Assembly: GCF_016427565.1 (NCBI RefSeq)
Contig: NZ_JAELXT010000023.1
Span: forward strand, 1 to 64,000
DNA: 64,000 nt
Direction of reading: 5' to 3'
From: Microvirga splendida
Lineage (GTDB): Bacteria > Pseudomonadota > Alphaproteobacteria > Rhizobiales > Beijerinckiaceae
The position numbers were made by a program, and so were the translations under genes. Within the stretch, counting starts at the first letter, position 1. Every line of letters starts with the position of its first letter. Below are positions 49,118 to 59,080 of the stretch, piece after piece. The notes beneath the pieces are model-generated. The model ran no database searches, was not told where the DNA came from, and was given only the letters and a program-made list of their open reading frames with translations.

Positions 49118-50533
49118 TCACGCTTCGGCCAAAGCCTCTTTGCGCACGCGCTGCGTCACGCGCATGGGCAGGCTGTTGCCTGGCCGCAGGGTGATGCGCT
49201 GAACGGGCTCGACCGCGTGCCCCTCCACGAGATCGAGCCGCATGGACCGGGCGATGCTTGCCAGCACGATCACGGCCTCCTGCAGCGAGAAGCTCGCGCC
49301 GATGCACACCCGCGGGCCCGCCCCGAAAGGCAGATACGCGAAGCGGTCGATCCCCTTACGGTTCTCAGGCAGGAAGCGCTCAGGCCGGAAGGCATCGGGC
49401 TCGTCCCACAGCCTGCGGTGACGGTGCAGCACATAAGGCGAGATCGCCACCATCGATCCGGCCGGGATGTCCACATCGCCGATCCGGTCGTCCGCGATGG
49501 CCGTGCGGCTCATGTATGGTGCCGGCGGGTAGAGCCGGACCGCCTCGTCGATCACCGCCCGGGTATAGACGAGCCGCTCCAGGTGATGCGGCTCGATCTC
49601 CCCCTCCCCCAGCACCTCGTCCACCTCCCGCTCGACACGGGCGCGGGCCCGCTCGTCCTGCGAGAGCAGATAGAGCGTCCAGGACAGGGCATTGGCCGTG
49701 GTCTCGTGCCCGGCGCCGATGAAGGTGACGATATTCGTCCGCACCTCGATGTCGGAGAGCCCCTTGCCGGTCTCGGGGTCAGCCGCTTCGAGCAGCAGGG
49801 TGAGCAGGTCTCGCGGAGCGGGCTCCCCGCTGGCGAGCAGCGCCTTGCGGGCGTCGATCAGCGCGTTGACCGTCTCCTCGAAGAACTGGATCGACGGCCT
49901 CGCCCGCAGGCGCCCGATCCTGGGCACCCAGTCCGGGAAGCCGAAGATGTCGAGCGGGTCGACCCGGCCGATGGAGTTGAAGTAGCGGGTGATCGCCCGG
50001 CCGAGCGCATCCGGGTCCTTCGGCACGCCTTGCGTGAAGATCGTCCGCTCCAGCACGTCGAGGGTGACCCGGGTCATGTCGAGAGCGGCATCGACCACGC
50101 GCCCGTCGGGCCGTCTCTGCCAGCGCCTGACGAGGCGGTCCGCCGCCTCCACCATGGCCGGGAAGAAGCCCGTGACCGTGCGCGGGGTGAAGAGCGGCGC
50201 GAGGGTGCGGCGCTGAAGCCGCCACTCCTCGCCCTCCGCCGTCACGAGGCCCCGGCCCAGTCCCGGCGCCAGGATCCGGATCTGCAAGTCGTCCTTGCGG
50301 TAGTTGGCGACGTTGTCCACCAGGATGTGGCGGATGCCGGCGGGATCGCTCACCACGGTCATGCGCCCCATGGCGCCGTCGCCCGTGACGACCGGCTCCT
50401 CGAAATGAGCCTCCATCCACATGTTCAGGGGGTTCTCGCGCACCGCGCGCAGGAAGGCCACCATGCCGAGAAGCTCGGTGCGGGGCTTGGGGTGAGGCGG
50501 GCGGAAAAGGGGCGTTTCCAGGGTGTCGCTCAT
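49118..50533 (-). CDS. Cytochrome P450
   Basis: The 471-residue monooxygenase has the oxygen-binding I-helix motif GAGHETTANALSW, the K-helix ExxR in IDEAVRLYPPAP and the haem loop FGAGPRVCIGASF with C410 as axial ligand. No membrane anchor or fused reductase is present, so it needs separate redox partners. The length and sequence are like the CYP102/CYP110-type soluble fatty-acid or terpene oxidases, but the substrate is unknown. It ends 7 bases from convergent sspB. Confidence 0.93.
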   Translation of the reverse strand: MSDTLETPLFRPPHPKPRTELLGMVAFLRAVRENPLNMWMEAHFEEPVVTGDGAMGRMTVVSDPAGIRHILVDNVANYRKDDLQIRILAPGLGRGLVTAEGEEWRLQRRTLAPLFTPRTVTGFFPAMVEAADRLVRRWQRRPDGRVVDAALDMTRVTLDVLERTIFTQGVPKDPDALGRAITRYFNSIGRVDPLDIFGFPDWVPRIGRLRARPSIQFFEETVNALIDARKALLASGEPAPRDLLTLLLEAADPETGKGLSDIEVRTNIVTFIGAGHETTANALSWTLYLLSQDERARARVEREVDEVLGEGEIEPHHLERLVYTRAVIDEAVRLYPPAPYMSRTAIADDRIGDVDIPAGSMVAISPYVLHRHRRLWDEPDAFRPERFLPENRKGIDRFAYLPFGAGPRVCIGASFSLQEAVIVLASIARSMRLDLVEGHAVEPVQRITLRPGNSLPMRVTQRVRKEALAEA

Positions 50534-50622
50534 GCGAATTTCCAAGGCCTCCATGCGCGTTCGACGGTTGCGAGCGCCATCATTTGAGATAAGAACACGC
50601 AACTCCATCGAAAGAGGTCAGG

Positions 50623-52017
<1,395 letters not shown>

Positions 52018-52021
52018 GGCA

Positions 52022-52177
52022 GCGCATCGTGCGGACCCAGCGGGCCGCGCTAGCGACCCGAAGGGCCACGACAGTGAAAAGTGGCTCCGGTTTTACGCAC
52101 CGAACCATGCGCCGCTTAGAAAAGGCAGCATCGCCTGAGTCCCAAAAGTGCATTCCACTTTTGGGGCCGATGCTGGC
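52022..52177. repeat. RIME-like palindromic repeat, copy B (interrupted)
   Basis: GCGCATCGTGCGG at 52023 begins the first palindrome as in copy A, but about 40 unrelated bases separate it from GAAAAGTGG and the closing ATGCGC. The second palindrome, with CCCAAAAGTGCATTCCACTTTTGGG near 52141-52166, is imperfect. It follows the fumC stop and may act as its terminator. Confidence 0.8.
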
Positions 52178-52185
52178 GTCGCACC

Positions 52186-52374
52186 ATGGCTGAGATCATC
52201 AATCTGCGCCAGGCGCGCAAGAACAAGGCTCGGGCCGACAAGGAGGCCCGCGCCGAACAGAACCGTGTCAGCTTCGGCCGCACCAAGGCCGAGAAGACGC
52301 TGACGAAGGCCGAGCAGGATAGGGCGAAGAGCCGCCTCGAGGCCCACAAGCGCGATCCCGACGAGACCCCGTGA
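52186..52374 (+). CDS. DUF4169-family small protein
   Basis: The 62-residue protein starts MAEIINLRQARKNKARADKE and is a highly charged single helix up to residue 50, matching DUF4169. No function is known. It is immediately followed (no gap) by the ribbon-helix-helix gene, so the two are probably co-translated. Confidence 0.85.
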   Translation: MAEIINLRQARKNKARADKEARAEQNRVSFGRTKAEKTLTKAEQDRAKSRLEAHKRDPDETP

Positions 52375-52626
52375 ATGGGCTTCGCGGTTCTCAAGCGCTC
52401 CGTCTCCATTGCCGGCCACCGGACGAGCATCTCCCTTGAGGAGCCGTTCTGGGAGGGCCTGAGGGAGATTGCTGAACGGGAGACGATCTCCGTTCAGGCC
52501 CTGATCGGGCGCATCGATGCGGAGCGCGGCGAGCAGAACCTGTCCTCCGCCATCCGCGTCTTCGTGCTCAACGATTTGCGGCAGCGGCTGGGCATGCCGC
52601 CATCGGACAGTGCCGTATCGGTTTAG
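52375..52626 (+). CDS. Ribbon-helix-helix domain protein
   Basis: The 83-residue protein has an RHH_4-type domain: a beta strand (KRSVSIAGHRTSISLEE) followed by two helices (PFWEGLREIAERETISVQALIGRIDAER and SSAIRVFVLNDLRQRLG). Such proteins bind DNA as dimers, though this branch (with DUF4169) has no described target. It starts directly after the DUF4169 stop. Confidence 0.85.
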   Translation: MGFAVLKRSVSIAGHRTSISLEEPFWEGLREIAERETISVQALIGRIDAERGEQNLSSAIRVFVLNDLRQRLGMPPSDSAVSV

Positions 52627-52640
52627 AAAGTTTGCGCGGG

Positions 52641-52678
52641 TTCCCCTCTCCCGGGCGGGAGAGGGGCAGGGGTGAGGG
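52641..52678 (+). repeat. CCCCTCTCCC palindromic repeat, copy 3
   Basis: CCCCTCTCCC (52643-52652), loop GGGC and GGGAGAGGGG (52657-52666) are followed by CAGGGGTGAGGG, the same orientation and tail as copy 1. With copy 4 it forms an inward-facing pair around 74 bases that hold no gene. Confidence 0.9.
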
Positions 52679-52752
52679 CGTGACGCTTCACCAGCCTGCG
52701 CCGACACGTCCGATGCAGCACGTCACCCGCAGCGCCTCGTTCGGCACCGGCC

Positions 52753-52790
52753 TTCCCTCACCCCAGCCCTCTCCCGAACGGGAGAGGGAG
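52753..52790 (-). repeat. CCCCTCTCCC palindromic repeat, copy 4 (inverted)
   Basis: CCCTCACCCC (52755-52764) precedes CCCTCTCCC (52767-52775), loop GAAC and GGGAGAGGG (52780-52788). Orientation matches copy 2. It lies just after the AsmA gene stop and could serve as its terminator. Confidence 0.9.
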
Positions 52791-52801
52791 AAATGCGCCG
52801 A

Positions 52802-55800
52802 TCAGCGTACCGGCGGAGCCCCGTAGACCGACGGCGGGGGAGCCACCTCGACGGGCGGATTCAGGGGCGGCAGGGAGGTCTGCGTCGGGGCCGGTTCGGG
52901 CTCCTCCGGCTGCCTGCGCTGCTCCGATTGCAGCCGCTCCGCCTCCCGGCGCACCCGCTCGGCCTCGGCCCGTGCCTTGGCCTGCCGCAGGGCCTCTTCT
53001 TCGGCCGCCTTAGCCCTCTGGCGCTCGGCCTCGCGCTGCGCCTCGATCTGGCGCTGGCGCGCCGCAGCGGCCCGCTCGAACGCCTCGATCTTCTCTAGTT
53101 CCCGCTTGAGCACGATGGCGGCGAGCCCATTGCGGAACGGCCCGGCGTCGATCTGGCGGGTGGGAGCCGCCAGGGAGCCCTGCCAGTTCAGCCCGATGGA
53201 CGGCGGAGCGCCGACCCATTCGGCCGGGGCCGTCTTGGCCGTGAGCGCGCCACGGGCCTCGAGCTGGAGGTTCTTCAGGTCGTAGGTGATGCCGCCCTGC
53301 CAGACGGCCGGCCCGCTCTCCGCCACGAAGGGCGAGAGCCGCAGCACCCCGCCCACGAGGGCCGCCGAGGTTTTGACCGGGCCTGCATTGAAAGGCGCCT
53401 TTCCAAGCTCCATGCCGAGAATGGCTTCCGCCTTGCCCTCGACCAGGGGATCGTTCTCGGCCAGCGCCCGCTTGAACGCGCGGTCGAAGGCATTCGGGTC
53501 GGCCGCGGGAATCCGGAGGTTCGTGACCTGCCACTCGCCGGCGCCGCCGAGATTGGCGACCAGCTCCGACAGGCTCGATCCTGCCGCCCCGAAGCGGAGC
53601 GGGCCGGACAGAACGGCCTCGAAGGGCGTTTGGCCCACCAGGGCCCACAGGGGTACCCGGTCCAGAGCTCCCTCGCCCACGATGGTGGCCAGCGCCCCCT
53701 GCCGGGTGATCGTCGTCGTGCCGGTGATCCTGCCCGAACCGATGGTCGCCTCGAGGTTCCGGATGGAGATCCCGTCCGGCTGGGCGGCCAGGAGGAAGGA
53801 GGCCCGGGTGGCCTGGAGGCCGCGGCCCAGTTCGAGCATCCCCACCCGGAAGGTCACCTGGCCGCCGGTGACGAGGCGCCCGCTCTGGCCGAACTGGGCC
53901 GTGGACCAGATGGAATTTGTGGTTTGATCGCCCGGCACGTTGAGCGCCAGCGCGGCCACGAACCACGGCATGGAGAGGCGGCCGAGAGAGACCTCGCCGC
54001 TGATCTCGGAGCGGGAGGCGGCCACGAGGCGCGCCTGCACGGGCTCGTTGGAGACCTTGGCGTTGATGTCCAGAAGGGTCGCCCCGCGCTCCCGGCCGAG
54101 GGTGACCCGCCCGCTCACCGGCACCGGCGGGGAAACGCCGGCCCCGTCGCCGAGCAGGCGCAGGAAGGGGGTAATGTCGGGGGTGGCGATCTCCACTTCG
54201 CCGCTGTCCACCACGTCGTCGCCCTGGCTCAGGGCGAACGGCCGTGTCGTGGCAACCTTCAACCCGGCCATGTCCCCCGTGAGGGTGACGCTGAAGCGGC
54301 CGGAATCGACGCGGGAGCCGCGGATGTCGATCCTGGAGGGCTGGTTGAGGCCGGCCATGTTCGGCCGGTTGACCCAGCGCCCCGTGTTATCGGTCGAGAG
54401 GCTGAGGGTCAGGCTCTCGGTGCGCCCGTCGATGGACTCGACCCTGCCTTCGAAGGGCCCGCCGGCCATGCGGCCGGTGGCCGTCGTGCGCAGGCGCAGC
54501 TCGTTGGAGCCGGGAGCGGGCGCCACCCGCTCGGAGACCACATCGAGATCGAGCGCCCCTTCCCGGACGAAATGCGGCACGAGCTTGGAGATTCCGCCAA
54601 TCCAGACGCTTCCCAGGAGATCGATCAGGGGCTCGGCCCGCTGGGCGGTGACCTTGCCGGAGATCCGGCCCGTGCCGTCCGGGGCGATCCGCCCGCGCAC
54701 CCGGGCATTGGCGCCGGCAAGATCCACGATGTCGAGGGTCTCGACCACCAGGGCCCGGCCGTCGGAGAGGATGCGCGCCGTGATCCGCCCCGTCGGCGGG
54801 CTCCTGCCGGCGCTGACCCCGCGCGCGTCCAGGATGAAGCCGACATCGAGATTCTCGGTGGCCTGGAACACGCTGGAGACCTGAGGCAGGTCGTCGAGAT
54901 CCAGGCCCTGGATGGCAACCTGCGCCTCAAGCTTGCCGCGCTCGTTCGCCTCCGGGGCCGTGTAGCGGACATTGCCGGTGAGCGTGGACTCGCCCATCTT
55001 GAGCCGCATTCGGTTGAATGACAGGACCGGGTTCGAGAACGCCACCTCCGAGGAGAGCTCGACCGGACGCCCGTCGAGGGCCGTCAGCAGCGGCGATTTT
55101 AGATTGATCTTCGCAAGGTAGCGCGCGAGACGGTCGGACGCTTTAGAGGCCAACGCCACCTTGCCGTTGATGCCGCCCTTCGTGGTCAGGCCGAGCTGGC
55201 CCTCGAGCGCCACCTTGGTGTCGCCGGGAGCCGTGAACACGATGCGGTCCAGCCGCGCCCGTCCGGTATCCAGGGACAGGCGCAGACTGGCGTTCGTCAG
55301 ATCCTCCTGGCCCAGTCCGATGCTGTCGATCTTGAGGTCGAGATCGATGGGCACCCGGATCAGCGGCAGGGACCATTGCTGCAGGCGGCTCGCGAAATCC
55401 TGCCCGTTGCCGGAGAGGATGAAGCTGTCGGCATCGAGCCGGCGCCCTTCGAGGCGCAGCGATATGCGCGGATCGTCGAGCGCGACCCGGCCCTCACCGG
55501 TCATGCGCAGGCTCGCCCCGCCCTCGCCCGCCTCCAGGCTGACGGGGCTGAGTTCGACCGCCCCCGGCACCGTCTTGAACTCGGTCTCGACCGTCACCGG
55601 GATCGGGATGCCGGCCGCGGCAACCTGCGCCGGGGGACCGAATAGGATCTTGGCCTTGCCGGACACGTTCGGGGTTGCAGCCTCGCCGGTGCCTCCGTCC
55701 AGCCCGAACCGGGCATCGATATCGAAGCGCGGATAGATGTCGCCTCCGCCCGAGAGCTTGACCTGGATGGTCTTGTCCTCAGCCAGCTCTCCGGTCACCA

Positions 55801-56371
55801 GGCGGAAAGGCACGCCCGAGGTCGTGCCTTCGACGCGCCAGGGGCCGATGAGCTTCTGACCTTCGATATGGACGTTCTCGGCGAAGGCCTGGTTGGTGCG
55901 GCCCGTACTCGCGCTCTGCGTGGTGATGAGGAGCTGGGCGACGGTAAGGTTCTCAATGGCCCATTCCCGGGCCCGGCCGCTGCCCGAGACCAGTTCCGGC
56001 GGCAGGCGCCATTCCCCGTCTCCGGAGACCGGAATGCGGATGTCGGCGCGCCCCACCCGCGCTTCCGTGAAGCGCACCTCGCCCCGCATCAGTGGCGTGA
56101 GGGCGACTTCCGCCCGGACATTGTCGGCCGTCAGAACCGGCGAGTCCGGCGTCTTCCCGCCGAGCCTCAGCCGGTCGAGAATGATCCTCGGCTCCGGCAG
56201 CAGGCGAATCCCGATGGCGCCCTCGGTCTGGACCTCCGTGCCGGAGGCGCGCGCGATCATCTGGTCGATCGTGCCGCGATAGGCCTCCCAGGAGATCAAG
56301 GGAGGCGCCGCCACGGCAATCGCCAGGATCAGGATCACGATGGATGCGATGATCGTCAGGATATCGCGCAA
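52802..56371 (-). CDS. AsmA-family envelope protein
   Basis: The 1189-residue protein has an N-terminal membrane helix (ILTIIASIVILILAIAVAAPPLISW) and then the AsmA repeating-groove fold, beginning with RASGTEVQTEGAIGIRLLPEPRIILDRLRLGG. AsmA proteins span the periplasm and are linked to lipid transport to the outer membrane. The last 110 residues are different: a charged coiled-coil (EKIEAFERAAAARQRQIEAQREAERQRAKAAEEEALRQ) and a Pro-rich end, which is not typical of AsmA. Function in phospholipid transfer is inferred from the family. Confidence 0.9.
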   Translation of the reverse strand: MRDILTIIASIVILILAIAVAAPPLISWEAYRGTIDQMIARASGTEVQTEGAIGIRLLPEPRIILDRLRLGGKTPDSPVLTADNVRAEVALTPLMRGEVRFTEARVGRADIRIPVSGDGEWRLPPELVSGSGRAREWAIENLTVAQLLITTQSASTGRTNQAFAENVHIEGQKLIGPWRVEGTTSGVPFRLVTGELAEDKTIQVKLSGGGDIYPRFDIDARFGLDGGTGEAATPNVSGKAKILFGPPAQVAAAGIPIPVTVETEFKTVPGAVELSPVSLEAGEGGASLRMTGEGRVALDDPRISLRLEGRRLDADSFILSGNGQDFASRLQQWSLPLIRVPIDLDLKIDSIGLGQEDLTNASLRLSLDTGRARLDRIVFTAPGDTKVALEGQLGLTTKGGINGKVALASKASDRLARYLAKINLKSPLLTALDGRPVELSSEVAFSNPVLSFNRMRLKMGESTLTGNVRYTAPEANERGKLEAQVAIQGLDLDDLPQVSSVFQATENLDVGFILDARGVSAGRSPPTGRITARILSDGRALVVETLDIVDLAGANARVRGRIAPDGTGRISGKVTAQRAEPLIDLLGSVWIGGISKLVPHFVREGALDLDVVSERVAPAPGSNELRLRTTATGRMAGGPFEGRVESIDGRTESLTLSLSTDNTGRWVNRPNMAGLNQPSRIDIRGSRVDSGRFSVTLTGDMAGLKVATTRPFALSQGDDVVDSGEVEIATPDITPFLRLLGDGAGVSPPVPVSGRVTLGRERGATLLDINAKVSNEPVQARLVAASRSEISGEVSLGRLSMPWFVAALALNVPGDQTTNSIWSTAQFGQSGRLVTGGQVTFRVGMLELGRGLQATRASFLLAAQPDGISIRNLEATIGSGRITGTTTITRQGALATIVGEGALDRVPLWALVGQTPFEAVLSGPLRFGAAGSSLSELVANLGGAGEWQVTNLRIPAADPNAFDRAFKRALAENDPLVEGKAEAILGMELGKAPFNAGPVKTSAALVGGVLRLSPFVAESGPAVWQGGITYDLKNLQLEARGALTAKTAPAEWVGAPPSIGLNWQGSLAAPTRQIDAGPFRNGLAAIVLKRELEKIEAFERAAAARQRQIEAQREAERQRAKAAEEEALRQAKARAEAERVRREAERLQSEQRRQPEEPEPAPTQTSLPPLNPPVEVAPPPSVYGAPPVR

Positions 56372-56454
56372 GAAGCTGCCTTTTCTCCGTTACTCTGACA
56401 CGTCCTTAGCCCATCGCGGCAAGGACCGGGAGCGCCATTCACCGTGTTTCACCG

Positions 56455-57870
56455 TCAAAGCGCGATGATCTTGCCCGGATTCATGATGTTGTGAGGGTCG
56501 ATAGCCTGTTTCAAGACGCGCATGAGCCCCAGCGCCGCCGGCCCATGCTCGATCTCCAGGTATTTCATCTTCTTCTGGCCGACCCCGTGCTCGCCCGTGC
56601 AGGTGCCCTCCATGGCCACCGCCCGCCGCACGAGCCGGTCGACAAAGGCCTCGCAGGCCTCGATTTCCGCCGGATCGTCAGCGTTCACGAGAGGCTGGAC
56701 GTGGAAATTGCCGTCGCCCACATGGCCCACGATGGGAGCGATGAGCCCGCACTCCAGAATGTCCTGCTTCGTGGCGTCGACGCATTCGGCCAGCCGCGAG
56801 ATCGGCACGCAGACGTCCGTCGCCACCGATTGAGCGCCCGGCCTCAGGCCCTTGGCGGCCCAATAGGCATCGTGCCGGGCCTGCCAGAGCCGGGAGCGCT
56901 CCTCGGGCTTCGTGGCCCACTCGAACGGCCCGCCGCTGAACTCGGCCGCGATCTCGCCGAAGCGCTCCGCCTGCTCCTGCACCCCGGCCTCGGAGCCGTG
57001 GAACTCCAGAAGCAGCAGGGGGCTCTCCGGCAGGGTGAGCTTGGAATGGAGGTTGACCGCCCTCACCTGCACCTCGTCGAGCAGCTCGATGCGGGCCACC
57101 GGGATGCCGGACTGGATCGTCATGATCACGGCGTCGCAGGCCGCCTTCACCGACGGGAAGGGGCAGATGCCGGCCGAGATCGCCTCGGGGATGCCGTTGA
57201 GCTTGAGGGTGATCTCGGTGACGATGCCCAGGGTTCCTTCCGAGCCGATCAGGAGGCGGGTGAGATCGTAGCCCGCCGAGCTTTTCTTGGCGCGGCTCGC
57301 CGTCTTCACGATCTCGCCATTGGGCAGCACGACGGTCAGCGCCAGCACCACGTCCTTCATGGTTCCGTAGCGCACCGCATTGGTGCCGGACGCCCGCGTG
57401 GCGACCATGCCGCCGATGGAGGCGTCGGCGCCTGGATCGATGGGGAAGAACAGGCCCTTGTCGCGCAGGTGCTCGTTGAGCTCCTTGCGCGTCACCCCGG
57501 CCTCGACCACGCAGTCGAGGTCCTCGTCATGGACGGCGATGATGCGCTTCATGAGGCTGAGATCGATGGAAACTCCTCCATAGGGAGCGTTGATATGACC
57601 TTCCAGGGATGTGCCAGTGCCGTAGGGAATGATCGGGGTCTCGTGCGCGGCACAGAGCCTGACGACCTCCGCCACCTCCTCCGTGGTCCGGGGATAGACC
57701 ACCACGTCCGGCGGCTGGTTCTTCACCCAGGTGAGCGAATGCCCGTGCTGCTCGCGCACGGCGGCCGAGGTGACGACGCGGTCGCCGAAACGCCCGGACA
57801 GTTCGGACACGAGGGAGGCAAGGGCGGCATCCGTCGCCTTCTGGCGGACGGCAGCGTGAGGCGCATTCAT
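56455..57870 (-). CDS. FAD-linked oxidoreductase, D-lactate dehydrogenase-like (GlcD/DLD)
   Basis: The 471-residue protein has the PCMH-type FAD domain (about 55-235; PIIPYGTGTSLEGHINAPYGGVSIDL, DPGADASIGGMVATRASGTNAVRYGTMKD) and the FAD-oxidase C-terminal domain with the conserved GHVGDGNFHVQP metal/substrate motif and CTGEHGVGQKKMKYL. It probably oxidises D-lactate or glycolate-like 2-hydroxy acids and passes electrons to the respiratory chain. ATG 57870 gives the family start; a frame to 57960 exists. Confidence 0.92.
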   Translation of the reverse strand: MNAPHAAVRQKATDAALASLVSELSGRFGDRVVTSAAVREQHGHSLTWVKNQPPDVVVYPRTTEEVAEVVRLCAAHETPIIPYGTGTSLEGHINAPYGGVSIDLSLMKRIIAVHDEDLDCVVEAGVTRKELNEHLRDKGLFFPIDPGADASIGGMVATRASGTNAVRYGTMKDVVLALTVVLPNGEIVKTASRAKKSSAGYDLTRLLIGSEGTLGIVTEITLKLNGIPEAISAGICPFPSVKAACDAVIMTIQSGIPVARIELLDEVQVRAVNLHSKLTLPESPLLLLEFHGSEAGVQEQAERFGEIAAEFSGGPFEWATKPEERSRLWQARHDAYWAAKGLRPGAQSVATDVCVPISRLAECVDATKQDILECGLIAPIVGHVGDGNFHVQPLVNADDPAEIEACEAFVDRLVRRAVAMEGTCTGEHGVGQKKMKYLEIEHGPAALGLMRVLKQAIDPHNIMNPGKIIAL

Positions 57871-58052
57871 GGAGGCTTCAGATCCGGTTGTGATGCTCGG
57901 GTTCCCCATAGCTACCAGAACCGTTGCAAAGGCAACACTCCGGAGAGAAAGATGCCGCACCCCTCATGCACAAGCTGCCGGATCGTGCTAACATTGTTTC
58001 TTCCGGTGGTTGGGGATGGGCACCCCAAAGGCGTTCAGAAACGAGTTTGACC

Positions 58053-58595
58053 ATGGAAAAGCGGACACCCGTCTTTTTCTTTGCGCCCTTCGTGTCCTCC
58101 ACGATGCGGGTCGAGCCCGCCTGGATCGACTATAACGGCCACATGAACATGGCCTATTACCACGTGCTCTTCGACCGGGCCGTGGAGGAAGGCTTCAGCC
58201 TAGTCGGCCTGGGCCACGATTACCTGGAGAAGCGCAAGGCCTCCTACTTCGCCGCCGAAGTGCACACGACCTACAAGCGCGAGCTGAAGATGCACGACCG
58301 GGCGCGCGTCACGCTCCAGCTGGTGGATTATGACGAGAAGCGCATCCACTACTACATGGAAATCCGCCATGCGGGCGAGGGTTGGGTTGCCGCCACCATG
58401 GAGGGCCTGTCTCTCCACGTGGACATGGAAACCCGGAAGGTCTGCCCCTTCCCGGAGGATATCACGGCCAATCTCGCGGTGATGAAGACCACCCACGCCC
58501 GGCTTCCCAAGCCTCAGAACCTGGGCCGCGTCATCGGCATTCCGCACCGGGCCGAGATCCAAGAGGCCCTGTCGGCCTCGGGCACTCGGCATTAG
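58053..58595 (+). CDS. Hotdog-fold acyl-CoA thioesterase-like protein
   Basis: The 180-residue protein contains a 4HBT hotdog domain with WIDYNGHMNMAYYHVLFDRAVEEGF, where the catalytic Asp/His region corresponds to DYNGHMN, plus RRELKMHDRARVTLQLVDYDEKRIHYYMEI. It resembles betainyl-CoA and carnitine-pathway thioesterases. Substrate is unknown. ATG 58053 gives the typical N-terminus. A RIME-like repeat follows the stop by 13 bases. Confidence 0.87.
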   Translation: MEKRTPVFFFAPFVSSTMRVEPAWIDYNGHMNMAYYHVLFDRAVEEGFSLVGLGHDYLEKRKASYFAAEVHTTYKRELKMHDRARVTLQLVDYDEKRIHYYMEIRHAGEGWVAATMEGLSLHVDMETRKVCPFPEDITANLAVMKTTHARLPKPQNLGRVIGIPHRAEIQEALSASGTRH

Positions 58596-58608
58596 CGCAC
58601 CAAGGATT

Positions 58609-58659
58609 GAGCATCGGATGGATCCCAAAAGTGCAAATCCACTTTTGGGTCCTATGCTC
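58609..58659. repeat. RIME-like palindromic repeat, copy C (second module only)
   Basis: GAGCATCGGA at 58609 and the arms CCCAAAAGTG / CACTTTTGGG (58624-58633, 58640-58649) followed by ATGCTC at 58654-58659 reproduce the second palindrome of copy A. The first module is missing. It lies between convergent genes and its right end contributes a base to the stop of the next gene. Confidence 0.82.
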
Positions 58660-58943
58660 TAGCAGCTGATAGAACCGCGCGGGCAGGCTCCGCGAGGGAC
58701 CGGGGGCAGCGCCCGGGGAGCGAAGAGACGCTCCCGTCGGATGTCCTGGCGGATCTGGTTGTTCTCCATCTGGATCCGCTCCTCCAGATTCAGCAGCCGC
58801 TGATCCTGCCGGATCTGCCTGTTGATCTCCTTCGAGGTCCGCTCGGACGGGCTCACGCGAGGCAGGCGCGTCTGAGCGTCGGCCGGGATGGCCAGGGGCA
58901 GGACGAGGCTGGAGGCGATGGCAAGAGCCGCCACGAAACGCAT
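58659..58943 (-). CDS. Small secreted protein of unknown function
   Basis: The 94-residue protein has a clear Sec signal peptide (MRFVAALAIASSLVLPLAIPADAQ, cleavage after A23). The mature part is helical and charged (SPSERTSKEINRQIRQDQRLLNLEERIQMENNQIRQDIRRERLF) and ends in a Pro/Gly/Cys tail. No family is recognised. The C-terminal end is close to a repeat, and the stop codon overlaps it. Probably periplasmic. Confidence 0.7.
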   Translation of the reverse strand: MRFVAALAIASSLVLPLAIPADAQTRLPRVSPSERTSKEINRQIRQDQRLLNLEERIQMENNQIRQDIRRERLFAPRALPPVPRGACPRGSISC

Positions 58944-59080
58944 GGGACATTCCTCTTCGGGGCTGTCATTCCCATATGGGAATGGGCCCTCTCCTCAACA
59001 ATGACGTTACGGCTCCAAGGTTCGCCCCTGCGGCAGGAGCGACAGGCATTCCGGGCTCGACGCCGTTCGCCTTTTGATCC

